From NCBI GenBank assembly GCA_937934165.1, contig CALGZX010000018.1, forward strand, positions 4,038-68,037: a stretch of DNA of 64,000 bases, given 5' to 3'. Positions 41,974 through 50,979 of the stretch are shown here, one piece after another (the first letter of the stretch is position 1; the number at the start of each line of letters is the position of its first letter). This DNA comes from an uncultured Collinsella sp. (lineage in GTDB: Bacteria > Actinomycetota > Coriobacteriia > Coriobacteriales > Coriobacteriaceae). Below the pieces are notes generated by a model. The model did no database searches. It was not told where the DNA came from and saw nothing but the letters and a program-made list of their open reading frames with translations. The position numbers and the translations under genes were made by a program.

Positions 41974-42192
41974 GTCTCAGTCTGTAACAGCTAGGACCTA
42001 AAAACTCGACCAGGTGTTACAGATCGAGATTTTGTCTACCCAGCCATCATCTTTGTCTTGATTTGTAACAGTTAGACGGCCAAAAGCGAGTCAGATGTTA
42101 CAGATCTAGATATTTCGAACCGGGTGCCTCCGTTCATCTCAATCTGTAACAATTGGGGCCGAAAACCCCTGCTAGATGTTACAGATCGAGAC
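41974..42192. repeat. Array A: three 57-nt hairpin repeats, 81-nt period
   Basis: Units begin at 41974, 42055 and 42136. Each has outer arms of the form TCTCGATCTGTAACA and TGTTACAGATCGAGA around a 25-nt centre that also folds (CCGA/TCGG or GGGG/CCCC). The array fills the space between the convergent deoR and lacG1 genes and lies outside the lacG1 terminator. Confidence 0.92.
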
Positions 42193-42212
42193 AAACGGTC
42201 TGCTCGGGCCCA

Positions 42213-42262
42213 CCAAAACAAAAAGGCCGCATGCGAACCCGTGGAGGGATTCGCATGCGGCC
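42213..42262 (-). terminator. Intrinsic terminator of the lacE1-lacG1 operon
   Basis: Perfect 13-bp stem GGCCGCATGCGAA/TTCGCATGCGGCC followed, on the minus strand, by TTTTTGTTTTG. Confidence 0.93.
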
Positions 42263-42284
42263 GACAGGGGATATGCGGCAAAAG

Positions 42285-43706
42285 TTAGGCCATGAGCAGG
42301 CCGGTCTCCGAGACGTTCTTGTACCAGTACGCGCTCGCCTTGGGATAGCGCTTCTGAGTCTCAAAGTCGATGTAGAACAGGCCATAGCGCTTGTTGTAGC
42401 CGTTGGTCCAGGAGAACTGGTCCTGCAGCGACCACACAAAGTAACCGTCGACGTTCACGCCGCCGTCGATCGCCTTGAGGATCCACGCGAGATGCTGACG
42501 CATATAGTCGATGCGAGGGGCGTCGTCGATAAAGCCGTCCTCGAAGTCGTCCTTATAGCCCATGCCGTTCTCGGTGATGTAGATCTTTTTGTAGTTGGGG
42601 TAATCGTTCTTAATGCGGAGCAACAGGTCGTACAGGCCCTCGGGATAGATGATCCAGTCCCAATCGGTCGTGGGAACGCCTTCGCGCACGCATGCCTCGC
42701 CCACGCCCTTGAGGAACCAGCGCGAGGAGCCCTTGTCGCCGGTGCCATTGTGGTTGATGTCGTTTTCGCCCTCGGCGGCACGCAGAAACTGGCACTTGTA
42801 GGTGTTGACGCCCAGGCAATCGTTGTAGGGGAGCGCGGCGGTCAACGCGGCGATGTCCTCGTCGCGAACGTCGAGCTCGCCGCCGGCGATATGGGCCAGC
42901 TTGGTCGCAGCCTCCATGGTGTCGGCTGCATAGTGGCCGCGGAAGGTGGCGTCGAGTACCCAGCGGTTGTTGATGACGTCGGCCATGCGGGCGGCCTCGC
43001 AGTCGGCAGCGCTGTTGGGGTCGAGAGGATACTTGGGCTCCAGGTTCTGGACAATGCCGATCTCGCCCTCAAAGCCGCCCTCATGGAAGGCGACGACAGC
43101 CTTGGCGTGGGCCACCATCATGTTGTGCATGAGCTGGAAGGCCTTGTCCAGGCGGTACTTCTCGCCGTGCGGCCAGTTGCCGACGATAAAGCTGCCCTCG
43201 GCGGTTGCGGGAATCTCGTTAAACGTGAACCAGTGCTTGACCTCGGTGAACTCGGCAAAGCAGAACTTGGCGTACTCGACAAAGGCATCGATGGTCGTAC
43301 GCGTCAGGAAGCCCTCGCCGCCGTCCTGGTAGAAGGCCTCGGGCGTGTCAAAGTGATCGAGCGTGACATAGGGGATAACGCCAGCTTTGTTGCAGGTGGC
43401 GAAAAGCTCGTGATAGAAAGCGACGCCCTCGGGGTTAATCTCGCCGGTGCCACTGGGGAAGATACGGCTCCAAGCGATGGAGACGCGAATACCGTTGATG
43501 CCAAAGCGCTGGCACAAGTCGATATCGACCGGATACTTGTTGTAGAAATCGCTTGCGGGGTCGGGGGAGAAGCGACCCTGAGCAGCCAGGAAATCGTCCC
43601 AGGGCACTTTGCCCTTGCCGTGCGTGCGGGTCTCGCCCTCAACCTGGTAAGCGGCGGTGGCGCCGCCAAACACAAAGCCGTCGGGGAACTGCATGGGGTT
43701 GGTCAT
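42285..43706 (-). CDS. lacG: GH1 6-phospho-beta-galactosidase/glucosidase, module 1
   Basis: Cleaves the phosphorylated disaccharide (probably lactose-6-phosphate) delivered by the neighbouring EIICB. GH1 signature at the N-terminus: FPDGFVFGGATAAYQVEG. The acid/base Glu is in HWFTFNEIP and the nucleophile Glu in IYITENGMGY. 473 aa. SWTNGYNKRYGLFYIDFET near the end includes the phosphate-binding region of phospho-glycosidases. It is the second gene after lacE1, from which it is separated by 75 bp containing a hairpin. Two paralogues follow in the window. Confidence 0.92.
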   Translation of the reverse strand: MTNPMQFPDGFVFGGATAAYQVEGETRTHGKGKVPWDDFLAAQGRFSPDPASDFYNKYPVDIDLCQRFGINGIRVSIAWSRIFPSGTGEINPEGVAFYHELFATCNKAGVIPYVTLDHFDTPEAFYQDGGEGFLTRTTIDAFVEYAKFCFAEFTEVKHWFTFNEIPATAEGSFIVGNWPHGEKYRLDKAFQLMHNMMVAHAKAVVAFHEGGFEGEIGIVQNLEPKYPLDPNSAADCEAARMADVINNRWVLDATFRGHYAADTMEAATKLAHIAGGELDVRDEDIAALTAALPYNDCLGVNTYKCQFLRAAEGENDINHNGTGDKGSSRWFLKGVGEACVREGVPTTDWDWIIYPEGLYDLLLRIKNDYPNYKKIYITENGMGYKDDFEDGFIDDAPRIDYMRQHLAWILKAIDGGVNVDGYFVWSLQDQFSWTNGYNKRYGLFYIDFETQKRYPKASAYWYKNVSETGLLMA

Positions 43707-43740
43707 GAGTCATCCTTTCTGTGGGATACGAATAGGGAGA

Positions 43741-43767
43741 GGTGCCCGAACTGGGGATCCGGGCACC
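43741..43767 (-). promoter_or_regulatory. Intercistronic hairpin, lacE1-lacG1
   Basis: GGTGCCCG/CGGGCACC with an 11-nt loop and no U-tract. It is a candidate RNA-processing or stability element between the transporter and glycosidase genes. Confidence 0.45.
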
Positions 43768-43781
43768 AACAGAGGGAGGAA

Positions 43782-45560
43782 CTAGTCGAGGTTCTCACGG
43801 AGCCACTTGATGGCGCCAGCGGGGTCGCGGGTGAGGTCGATATATTCCTTACCGCGGGGAGCGAGCAGCTTAATGCCCAGACGATCAGTGTCGGCCTTCA
43901 TGTCGTTGTAGTAGCTACGGACCTGCGGGGCGAGCACGATGACATCGTACTGATCCATGATGGCAGTGTGCTGGCCATAGGCGCCTGCGGAGGAAGCGAT
44001 GTTCTCTCCGGTCTGTGCGGCACCTTCCTTGATGGCGTTGGCGAGCATGGCAGAGGTGCCGGCGCCGGCGCACAGGACGAGGACCTTCAGGCCATCGACA
44101 TCCTTCTTGGCGGATGCATCGGCAGCGGGCTCGGGCTGATCGACGACAGGCTTGTTGTCGGCGGCGGCAACAGTCGTCTCGACGGAAGCGGTAGCCTGCT
44201 CGACAGCGGGCGCAGGGGCGTTGGCGGCGATGGCAGCGGCACCATCGGACTCGAGACCCAGCTCGGCGGCGCGCTCGGCCTCCTGGTCGCAGAGCAGCTT
44301 ATCGTATGCCTTCAAGAACGGCAGGTAGATGATGGCGTCCAGCAAGATGATAATCGCGACAAATACCAGGGCGATAAGCTGGAAGTTCGTGGTGATGAAG
44401 ATGCCGATGGGGGCAGGGGTAGCCCAAGGCACCACGAAGGAGAAGCCGTTCATGCCCACGTTATCGATAAAGAACTTGGCAACACTCACGTTGACGCAAC
44501 CGGCGGCAACAAAGGGGATGAGCATGTAGGGGTTAAGGATCATCGGCGCGCCAAAGAGCAGCGGTTCGTTGACGGCGAAGGCAACAGGAACAATCGAGGC
44601 CTTACCGACGGCCTTGAGCTGCTTGGACTTCATAAAGAGAATCAGCAGAAGCGGCACGATGAACGTGGCGCCGGTGCCGCCGAACTCACCCACGAGCGAC
44701 ATGTTAAAGGTGAGGGAGTGGGCGGGGTGGCCACCGGCCAGCAGAACCTGCAGGTTCTCGGCCTGGTTGGCAAGACGGATGGGGTCGATGCCCGGCTGGA
44801 CGATCGAGGGGCCGTGGACGCCGATAAACCAGAAGAACGCGGTGGCTGCCTGGATAAGGATAAGGCCAGGATAGGTTTCTGCAGCGGTGAAGAGCGGGGA
44901 GAGCAGTTTGATAAGCAGCTCGGAGAACGGAACGCCCATGAGGTTGCGCACGACGACATCGATGATGCCGCAGATGATGACAGCACCGCCAAAGGGGATG
45001 ATGTCGCGGAAGTTCTGAGCGATGGCGCCCGGGACCTCCTTAGGCAGCTTAATGGTCAGATCGCGCGAGACGCAGAACTTATAGACCCACACGGTAATGA
45101 ACGCGGCGATATAGGCCGAGAACAGACCGCGCGTGCCCATGCTGGTGCAATCGAAGACCGAAAGCTCGGAGCCGTTGAACTTGGTGGTGAACTGCGTGAC
45201 TGCGAGCAGCAGCATGCTGCACTGGGCGGCCACCATGGTGGAACCGTCGTTGAGCACTTTGCCGGCGGGCATGCGACGGTTCATGGAAGCCGTGAAGTTC
45301 TTGGCAGTGGTGCCGGCAACCATGATGCCCATGACGCCCATGGTGAAGTTGTAGAGCTTGTTGCACCAGTCGATGAGCGGCTGGGGCAGCGTGACGCCGA
45401 CTACGCCGGGAAGGGTGGCAATGAGCAGAAAGATCGAAGAGGTGAGGACAATGGGCATGCACCCAAGGAATCCGTCCTTGATGGCCTGGAGGTATATGTT
45501 CCTCGAGATCTTCTCAAAGAACGGTTGATGCTTTTCGAGCATCTTTACGATGGCGTCCAT
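43782..45560 (-). CDS. lacE: PTS lactose-type EIICB transporter, module 1
   Basis: Imports and phosphorylates lactose or a related beta-galactoside. The N-terminal EIIC membrane domain (about 1-430) has the family motifs FWFIGVHGPSIVQPG, VAFAVNEPLLFGAP and MNGFSFVVPW. An Ala/Pro/Glu-rich linker (about 440-490) leads to the EIIB domain with the phosphorylated cysteine in VLVLCAGAGTSAMLAN. 592 aa. No EIIA is adjacent; LacF at 57142 is the only lactose EIIA in the window. It is divergent from lacI1, with operators between. Confidence 0.94.
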   Translation of the reverse strand: MDAIVKMLEKHQPFFEKISRNIYLQAIKDGFLGCMPIVLTSSIFLLIATLPGVVGVTLPQPLIDWCNKLYNFTMGVMGIMVAGTTAKNFTASMNRRMPAGKVLNDGSTMVAAQCSMLLLAVTQFTTKFNGSELSVFDCTSMGTRGLFSAYIAAFITVWVYKFCVSRDLTIKLPKEVPGAIAQNFRDIIPFGGAVIICGIIDVVVRNLMGVPFSELLIKLLSPLFTAAETYPGLILIQAATAFFWFIGVHGPSIVQPGIDPIRLANQAENLQVLLAGGHPAHSLTFNMSLVGEFGGTGATFIVPLLLILFMKSKQLKAVGKASIVPVAFAVNEPLLFGAPMILNPYMLIPFVAAGCVNVSVAKFFIDNVGMNGFSFVVPWATPAPIGIFITTNFQLIALVFVAIIILLDAIIYLPFLKAYDKLLCDQEAERAAELGLESDGAAAIAANAPAPAVEQATASVETTVAAADNKPVVDQPEPAADASAKKDVDGLKVLVLCAGAGTSAMLANAIKEGAAQTGENIASSAGAYGQHTAIMDQYDVIVLAPQVRSYYNDMKADTDRLGIKLLAPRGKEYIDLTRDPAGAIKWLRENLD

Positions 45561-45663
45561 AGAGCTCCTTTGCTACTTGATGCGCGATGCATGTGGATGG
45601 AACTGGTCGTCGATGGATGGTCAGGACTGCCCGGAAACCTTCCTGCTTAAGGAAGGCATTGCG

Positions 45664-45707
45664 AAATGACAACGTTGTCATTTCGTTAATGACAACGTAA
45701 GACATTT
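45664..45707. promoter_or_regulatory. LacI1 operators
   Basis: A perfect 20-bp palindrome AAATGACAACGTTGTCATTT (45664-45683) with the central CG of LacI-family sites, and a partial second copy AATGACAACGT...ACATTT (45688-45707). They lie between divergent lacE1 and lacI1. Confidence 0.85.
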
Positions 45708-45731
45708 TTGGAAGAGCAACAAGGATATACG

Positions 45732-45762
45732 GGTGAGCGGTCGATATTGTTCGGTAAACGGT
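45732..45762. promoter_or_regulatory. LytTR-like direct repeat, lac module 1
   Basis: GGTGAGCGGT (45732-45741) and GGTAAACGGT (45753-45762), 21 bp apart. Confidence 0.6.
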
Positions 45763-45834
45763 TGATTTATCAGTCAGGCAGGTAGTGTATGCTAGAACGC
45801 AAAAACAAGCGATGTAAAACCGACTGGAGAAGCA

Positions 45835-46845
45835 GTGGCAACGATGGACAAGAAAAATGTCTCAATGAATGATGTGGCGATTGCCGCTGGTGTTTCTCTC
45901 AAGACGGTTTCGCGCGTGATTAACGAGCCCGATAGCGTGCGAGAGTCGACACGCGATAAGGTTCATTCCGCAATGGAGGCGCTCGGGTTTCGAACCAACT
46001 TTGCCGCGCGTTCGCTCAAGTTGGGCCGTTACGGGTGCATCGGCGTGGCGCTGTTCCACTTGTCGGGCGGTGCCGTGGACATGATTGACGGTATCGCCGA
46101 CGCCGCCGAAGAGCGAGGCTTTGCTCTCACGATGATCAAAAAGCGGGCAGGGGAGAAGATGACCCTTGCCGAAGCGGCGCGTAGGATGTCGCAGCTTCCC
46201 GTCGACGGCATGATTTTCAACCTGCGCCAGATGGTCGATGACTTTGATACCTTTGAGGCGCCGAAAGACCTCAAGACGGTGATTATCACACCGATGGAGC
46301 ATCCTACCTGCTCCACCGTCAGTGACGACCAAGAGGGCGGCGCGCGCATGGCGTGCGAGTACTTCTTGGATCATGGTCACAAGAACGTGTATTTCGTTTC
46401 GGGTAAGAAAGAGTCGCTGTCGAGCCAGTGCCGTATGAAAGGTTGGCGTGCGGCACTCGAGGCGCGTGGCATTGAGCCGCCCGAGCCTCTGCAAGGCGAT
46501 TGGAATGCGGATAGTGGCTATGCCGCGGGCCTTGTGCTTGCCGATAAGCCCGATTGCACGGCGGTCCTCGCTGCTAACGACTGCATGGCAAACGGCGTGA
46601 TGATGGCTCTACGTGACAAAGGGCTCAGTGTGCCCGACAACGTGTCCGTGATCGGCTTCGACGATGAGCTCTACAAGACGATTCCCAACTCGATTCTGAC
46701 GTCGGTGAAGTTTCGCCACCGCGAACTGGGCATCCGTGCGCTTAACGAGGTCGTCGCAGGTCTGGAAGCCCCGAGCTCCAGAAGCCGTACGCTCGTCTCG
46801 GGCGTGTTGGTCGAGCGTTCCAGCGTAAGGGATCTGCGGGCGTAG
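45835..46845 (+). CDS. LacI-family regulator, module 1
   Basis: N-terminal HTH (VSMNDVAIAAGVSLKTVSRVINEP, with the LacI hinge region after it) and a sugar-binding core (about 65-336: YGCIGVALFHLSGG, AANDCMANGVMMAL, VSVIGFDDELYKTIPNSILTSV). 336 aa. GTG 45835 has GGAGAAG upstream; ATG 45844 is an alternative. It is divergent from lacE1-lacG1 and presumably represses that operon through the perfect palindrome between them. Confidence 0.93.
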   Translation: MATMDKKNVSMNDVAIAAGVSLKTVSRVINEPDSVRESTRDKVHSAMEALGFRTNFAARSLKLGRYGCIGVALFHLSGGAVDMIDGIADAAEERGFALTMIKKRAGEKMTLAEAARRMSQLPVDGMIFNLRQMVDDFDTFEAPKDLKTVIITPMEHPTCSTVSDDQEGGARMACEYFLDHGHKNVYFVSGKKESLSSQCRMKGWRAALEARGIEPPEPLQGDWNADSGYAAGLVLADKPDCTAVLAANDCMANGVMMALRDKGLSVPDNVSVIGFDDELYKTIPNSILTSVKFRHRELGIRALNEVVAGLEAPSSRSRTLVSGVLVERSSVRDLRA

Positions 46846-46862
46846 ACGTGCTCGGCCTGCTC

Positions 46863-47159
46863 GTCTAAATCTGTAACAGGTGGGACCCGAAAACTCGGCT
46901 AGATGTTACAGATTTAGACAATTCGGCCCGGCTTATTCCGTTTGTCTCGATCTGTAACAGTTAGGGGTGAAATGACCAGCCAGATGTTACAGATCTAGAT
47001 TGATTGGATTGACCCATCTGTTTGTCTCGATCTGTAACAACTAGACGGTCAAAAGTGGTCTACATGTTACAGATTGAGATTTTCGGCTTGGCCTGTGCGT
47101 TCATCTCGATCTGTAACAGCTAGGACCGAAAAACTCGGCTAGATGTTACAGATTGAGAT
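46863..47159. repeat. Array B: four 57-nt hairpin repeats
   Basis: Units begin at 46863, 46944, 47024 and 47103 (spacing 81, 80, 79). They have the same outer arms as array A. Centres differ but remain self-complementary. The array lies between the convergent lacI1 and lacE2 genes, outside the lacE2 terminator. Confidence 0.93.
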
Positions 47160-47182
47160 GAACAGGAGGACGGGTGCGGTCT

Positions 47183-47223
47183 AAACAAAATGGCCCGCGC
47201 ATCACACATCGATGCACGGGCCA
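47183..47223 (-). terminator. Intrinsic terminator of the lacG2-lacE2 operon
   Basis: TGGCCCG-x-GCATC/GATGC-x-CGGGCCA stem, followed on the minus strand by TTTTGTTT. Confidence 0.88.
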
Positions 47224-47258
47224 TTTATTGTCTGCAAGCGGCAGGTGGTGTCAGCGTC

Positions 47259-49019
47259 TTATGCCTCGAGGTTTTCCTCGATCCAGGCGACGGCACCCTT
47301 GGGATCCTTAGTGAGGTCGATGTACTGTTTGCCCTTGGGCGACAGCAGCGTGATGCCCAGGCGGTCGGTGTCGGCCTTCATCTCGTTGTAATAGGTGCGA
47401 ACCTGCGGAGCCAGGACGATGACGTTGTACTGGTCCATGATGGCGTAGTGGCTGCCGTAGGCACCGGCGTTGGCGGTAATGTCGATGCCCAGCTCGTCGG
47501 CGCCTTCCTTAAGCGCGTTGGCGAGCAGTGCAGAGGTGCCGGCGCCAGCGCACAGAACCAGAACCCTCAGATCCTTGCCCTTAAGGGCGGACGGAGCTGC
47601 GGAGGCCTCAGTGGCAGAAGCGGTCTCGACAACAGGAGCCTCAACGGCGGGGGCGGCAGCGGTCTTGACGGCCTTGGTCTCCTCGGCCTCTTCTTCGGCC
47701 AGGGTCTCGGCCTCCTGCTTGCACAGGACGTTGTCGTAGGCCTTGCAGAACGGGTAGTAGATCAAGAAGTCAACGACCAGCAGGACGACAACCAGGACCA
47801 GAGAGATCGGCTGGAAGTTGGTGTCGATGAAGGTGCCGATCGGTCCGGGGAGTGCCCACGGCATGGCATAGATAAAGCCGTTCATGCCCAAAAAGTCGAT
47901 GAAGAACTTACCAATGAGGACGTTGGCCACGGGGGCAAACAGGAACGGTATCAGGAAGTACGGGTTGAGGATGATGGGCGCGGCGAACAGCAGCGGCTCG
48001 TTGACGGCGAACATCACGGGTACGACAGAGGCTTTGCCGACGGCCTTGAGCTGCTTGGAGCGCATAAAGAGCAGGAAGATGATCGGGACAATGAACGTGG
48101 CGCCGGTGCCGCCGAGTTCGCCGATGTAGTTACCGAAGTTCTCGGTCAGGGCGAGGGCGGGGTGACCGCCGGCCTGCAGCGTGGCGAGGTTGGTGGTGAT
48201 GTTGCCAAACAGCGCGGCGTTGAGGGCAGGCTTAACGACCGAGGGGCCGTGGATGCCCATGAACCAGAACAGCGGGATCATGAACCAGATGAGGGCGAGG
48301 CCGGCGTAGGAATCGGCAGCGGCGAACAGCGGGCTCACCAGCGTGGAGATGACGTTGGCAAACGGGACGGCCAAGCAGGTGCGGCAGATAACGTCGATGA
48401 CGGCGACAAACAGGATGGAGAAGCTGAAGGCGAAGATGTCGCGGAAGTTCTGGGCGATGGCGCCGGGGACTTCTTTGGGCAGCTTGATGGTGATGTCTCG
48501 CTTAATGCAGAAGGCATAGATGTTGACCGTGGCAAATGCGGCGACAAAGGAGCTCAGCAGGCCCTTGGTGCCCATGTTGTCGGTAAAGAACACCGAGACA
48601 TCGGCGCCGTCGATCTTGGCACTCGTCTGGGTAACGGCCAAGATGAGCATAGCGCACATGGCGGCGACCATGGTGCTCGTGGCGTTGATGGCCTTGCCGG
48701 CAGGCATGCGGCGGTTCTTGGAGCCGGTCAGCGCGCTTGCGGTGGTGCCGGCGACTATGATGCCCACGACGCCCATCGTGAAGTTGTAAACCTTGTTGCA
48801 GAAGTTCACGACGTCGACGTTCCACCAGTCGGGCAGCGTAAAGCCGCCGACCGTGGCGACAACGCCCGGCAGGGTTGAAATAAGCAGGAAGACAGAAGAA
48901 GACAGGATGATGGGCATTGCTGCCAAAAAGCCGTCTTTAATGGCCTGAAGGTAGATGTTCTTAGAGACCTTGTCGAAGTACGGCTGACCTTTCTCCAAGA
49001 ACTTAACGATCGATTCCAT
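47259..49019 (-). CDS. lacE: PTS lactose-type EIICB transporter, module 2
   Basis: 586-aa paralogue of the module 1 transporter. The EIIC domain shows FWFMGIHGPSVVKPA, MFAVNEPLLFAAP and MNGFIYAMPWALPGP; the EIIB domain carries the phosphocysteine in VLVLCAGAGTSALLAN. The linker (about 435-485) is Ala/Glu/Val-rich. In this module the order is reversed: lacG2 is first and lacE2 second, with a 176-bp gap holding a hairpin. Each module may transport a different beta-galactoside or beta-glucoside. Confidence 0.94.
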   Translation of the reverse strand: MESIVKFLEKGQPYFDKVSKNIYLQAIKDGFLAAMPIILSSSVFLLISTLPGVVATVGGFTLPDWWNVDVVNFCNKVYNFTMGVVGIIVAGTTASALTGSKNRRMPAGKAINATSTMVAAMCAMLILAVTQTSAKIDGADVSVFFTDNMGTKGLLSSFVAAFATVNIYAFCIKRDITIKLPKEVPGAIAQNFRDIFAFSFSILFVAVIDVICRTCLAVPFANVISTLVSPLFAAADSYAGLALIWFMIPLFWFMGIHGPSVVKPALNAALFGNITTNLATLQAGGHPALALTENFGNYIGELGGTGATFIVPIIFLLFMRSKQLKAVGKASVVPVMFAVNEPLLFAAPIILNPYFLIPFLFAPVANVLIGKFFIDFLGMNGFIYAMPWALPGPIGTFIDTNFQPISLVLVVVLLVVDFLIYYPFCKAYDNVLCKQEAETLAEEEAEETKAVKTAAAPAVEAPVVETASATEASAAPSALKGKDLRVLVLCAGAGTSALLANALKEGADELGIDITANAGAYGSHYAIMDQYNVIVLAPQVRTYYNEMKADTDRLGITLLSPKGKQYIDLTKDPKGAVAWIEENLEA

Positions 49020-49131
49020 AGTTCACGCTCCTCTTTGCATGAAATCTTAATGGCATGGACGTTGAAAACCTATATGGTCTCCCGCTTGCTAAAAGCCCGG
49101 GTGCAGGCGGGGTCGGTCCCAGGGGGAGAGA

Positions 49132-49170
49132 GGGGAGCGGCTGGGTTTGTATCGCATAGGGCCGCTCCCT
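49132..49170 (-). promoter_or_regulatory. Intercistronic hairpin, lacG2-lacE2
   Basis: GGGAGCGGC/GCCGCTCCC with a 19-nt loop. The remaining part of the 176-bp gap shows no other feature. Confidence 0.45.
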
Positions 49171-49195
49171 TCTCGGGAGAAAGCGAGGCGATGCG

Positions 49196-50644
49196 CTACT
49201 GCGCGTCCGCCATGGTGTCGGCGAGCTCCTTATACCAGAGTGCCGACTGCTTGATGTAGCGTTTTTGCGTGTCGAAGTCGATGTAGAACAGGCCGTAGCG
49301 CTTGTTATAGCCATTGGCCCACGAGAACTGGTCCTGCAGGCTCCAGATAAAGTAGCCCTGGACGTCGACGCCCTCGGCGCGCGCCTGGAGCACCTTCTCC
49401 ATGTGCTGGTCGACAAAGTCGATGCGCTCGGGATCGGCGACGATGCCGTTTGCGTCGGGCTCGGGGTCCTTGTGGCCCAGGCCGTTTTCGGTGATATAGA
49501 TGACGGGGAGGTTGGGATAGGTGGCGCTGATGTGCTTGAGCGTGTCGTAGAGGCCTTGCGGGTAGATGAGCCAATCCCAGTCGGTGGTGGGGATACCCGG
49601 CATATCGACCTGCTGCCCGACGCCCTTAAACTTAAAGCACGAGGTGCCCTTGTCTCCGGTGCCGTTAAAGCTGTTGGTGGACTCGCCATCGTAGGCGGCG
49701 ATAAACGCCGACTGATAGTAGTTGAGGCCGAACATATCGTTGCGGGGCGCCGCCTTGGCGAGCTCCTCCATGTCGCTGTCCTCAACCGTAAGTGTGGCGT
49801 TGTTGGCACGCAGAATCTCGTTGATGAGTGAGAGGGTGCGCGCGGAGTAGTGACCCAGGAAGGCGCCGTCCATGATGAAGTCGGTGTAGAAGGCGTTGTA
49901 CAGGTCGGCGGCGTGCTGGTCGGCGGGCGAGTCGGTGGCAGGATATGCCGGCGTCAGGACGTTGACCATGCCAATGCGTCCGCCCAGGTGCTCGGTCTCG
50001 TCAAGATCCTTATACAGGTTGACGGCGCGGGCGTGGGCAACGAGCTCGTTGTGCTGGCTCTGGATGCCGCTCGTCACATCAAAGTGATGGTTGGGCGGGA
50101 AGTTGCCTTGGATGTATTGGGAGTGCGAGAGGCTGATGAGCTCGTTGATGGTGAACCAATTCTTGACCTCGCGGAACTCGCGGAAGCAGAACTCGGCATA
50201 GCGCACATAGGCGTCGACGGTCTTGCGGTTGAGCCAGTCGCCCTGGTTGAACAGGGCGGCGGGGGAGTCAAAGTGATGCAGGGACACATAGGGCTCGACG
50301 CCATACTTTTTGCAGCAGGCGAACAGCTTGTGGTAGTGCTTAACGCCCTCGGCGAGGGGCTCGGCATCGTCGCCGTTGGGGAAGATGCGGGTCCAGGCGA
50401 TGGACACACGGATGGCGTTGAGTCCATGCTCGGCAGAAAGGCGGATATCCTCCTCGTAGCGGTTGTAGAAATCACTGGCCGGGTCGGGCAAAAAGCGACC
50501 CTGGGCGACAAGGTAATCGTCCCACATGGTCTTACCCTTGCCTGCCACCTTCGTGGAACCTTCCGTTTGGTACGCGGCGGTTGCAGCGCCCCAAACAAAG
50601 CCCTTCGGCAGCTGCTGTACGCGGTTTAGCAAAGACATATGCAT
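49196..50644 (-). CDS. lacG: GH1 phospho-beta-galactosidase/glucosidase, module 2
   Basis: 482 aa. N-terminal GH1 signature LPKGFVWGAATAAYQTEG, acid/base Glu in NWFTINELIS, nucleophile Glu in IYITENGLGH. It is the most divergent of the three LacG proteins in the window, which fits a different substrate. It is the first gene of a minus-strand operon with lacE2. LacI2 operators lie at 50759-50796, just upstream of its start. Confidence 0.91.
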   Translation of the reverse strand: MHMSLLNRVQQLPKGFVWGAATAAYQTEGSTKVAGKGKTMWDDYLVAQGRFLPDPASDFYNRYEEDIRLSAEHGLNAIRVSIAWTRIFPNGDDAEPLAEGVKHYHKLFACCKKYGVEPYVSLHHFDSPAALFNQGDWLNRKTVDAYVRYAEFCFREFREVKNWFTINELISLSHSQYIQGNFPPNHHFDVTSGIQSQHNELVAHARAVNLYKDLDETEHLGGRIGMVNVLTPAYPATDSPADQHAADLYNAFYTDFIMDGAFLGHYSARTLSLINEILRANNATLTVEDSDMEELAKAAPRNDMFGLNYYQSAFIAAYDGESTNSFNGTGDKGTSCFKFKGVGQQVDMPGIPTTDWDWLIYPQGLYDTLKHISATYPNLPVIYITENGLGHKDPEPDANGIVADPERIDFVDQHMEKVLQARAEGVDVQGYFIWSLQDQFSWANGYNKRYGLFYIDFDTQKRYIKQSALWYKELADTMADAQ

Positions 50645-50758
50645 ACACCCTCTCGTCTCGCTGTTCGATATTGTGCGTTTGCGCTCAGGAGGCTCCCTGG
50701 TTAGCGTTCAGCGGTGAAAAAGCCCGATAAACACTATCTTAAAATGATTAGAACCAAA

Positions 50759-50796
50759 ATGAGCACGTGAACATTTGACAATGAGCACGTTAACAT
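50759..50796. promoter_or_regulatory. LacI2 operators (pair)
   Basis: ATGAGCACGTGAACAT (50759-50774) and ATGAGCACGTTAACAT (50781-50796), 22 bp apart. A third copy, ATGAGCACGTTATCAA, is at 50913-50928 near the lacI2 start. The sequence differs from the LacI1 and LacI3 operators. Confidence 0.8.
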
Positions 50797-50835
50797 CCGG
50801 CTGGGATGTATAGAAACAAAACAACTTCAAACAGC

Positions 50836-50866
50836 CGCGAACGGTTGTATTTGTTCGGTAAGCGGT
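50836..50866. promoter_or_regulatory. LytTR-like direct repeat, lac module 2
   Basis: CGCGAACGGT (50836-50845) and GGTAAGCGGT (50857-50866), 21 bp apart. Confidence 0.58.
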
Positions 50867-50979
50867 TTTGATTGACAGAAGTTTTCATGTTGTGGTATAT
50901 GGCTCGGGTATCATGAGCACGTTATCAATGTATGTACGATGCGCCATGGGCGCGGGGAATAGTTGGGAAGCAGGTTAGC

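Noticed and set aside
42153..45650. A 1165-codon open frame on the plus strand opposite lacG1 and lacE1
   Set aside because: It is antisense to two genes with clear catalytic motifs. Long antisense frames are common in high-GC DNA; it has no ribosome site and a low-complexity composition. The same applies to frames at 47190-48878, 53907-55634, 6947-8935 and 3683-5032.
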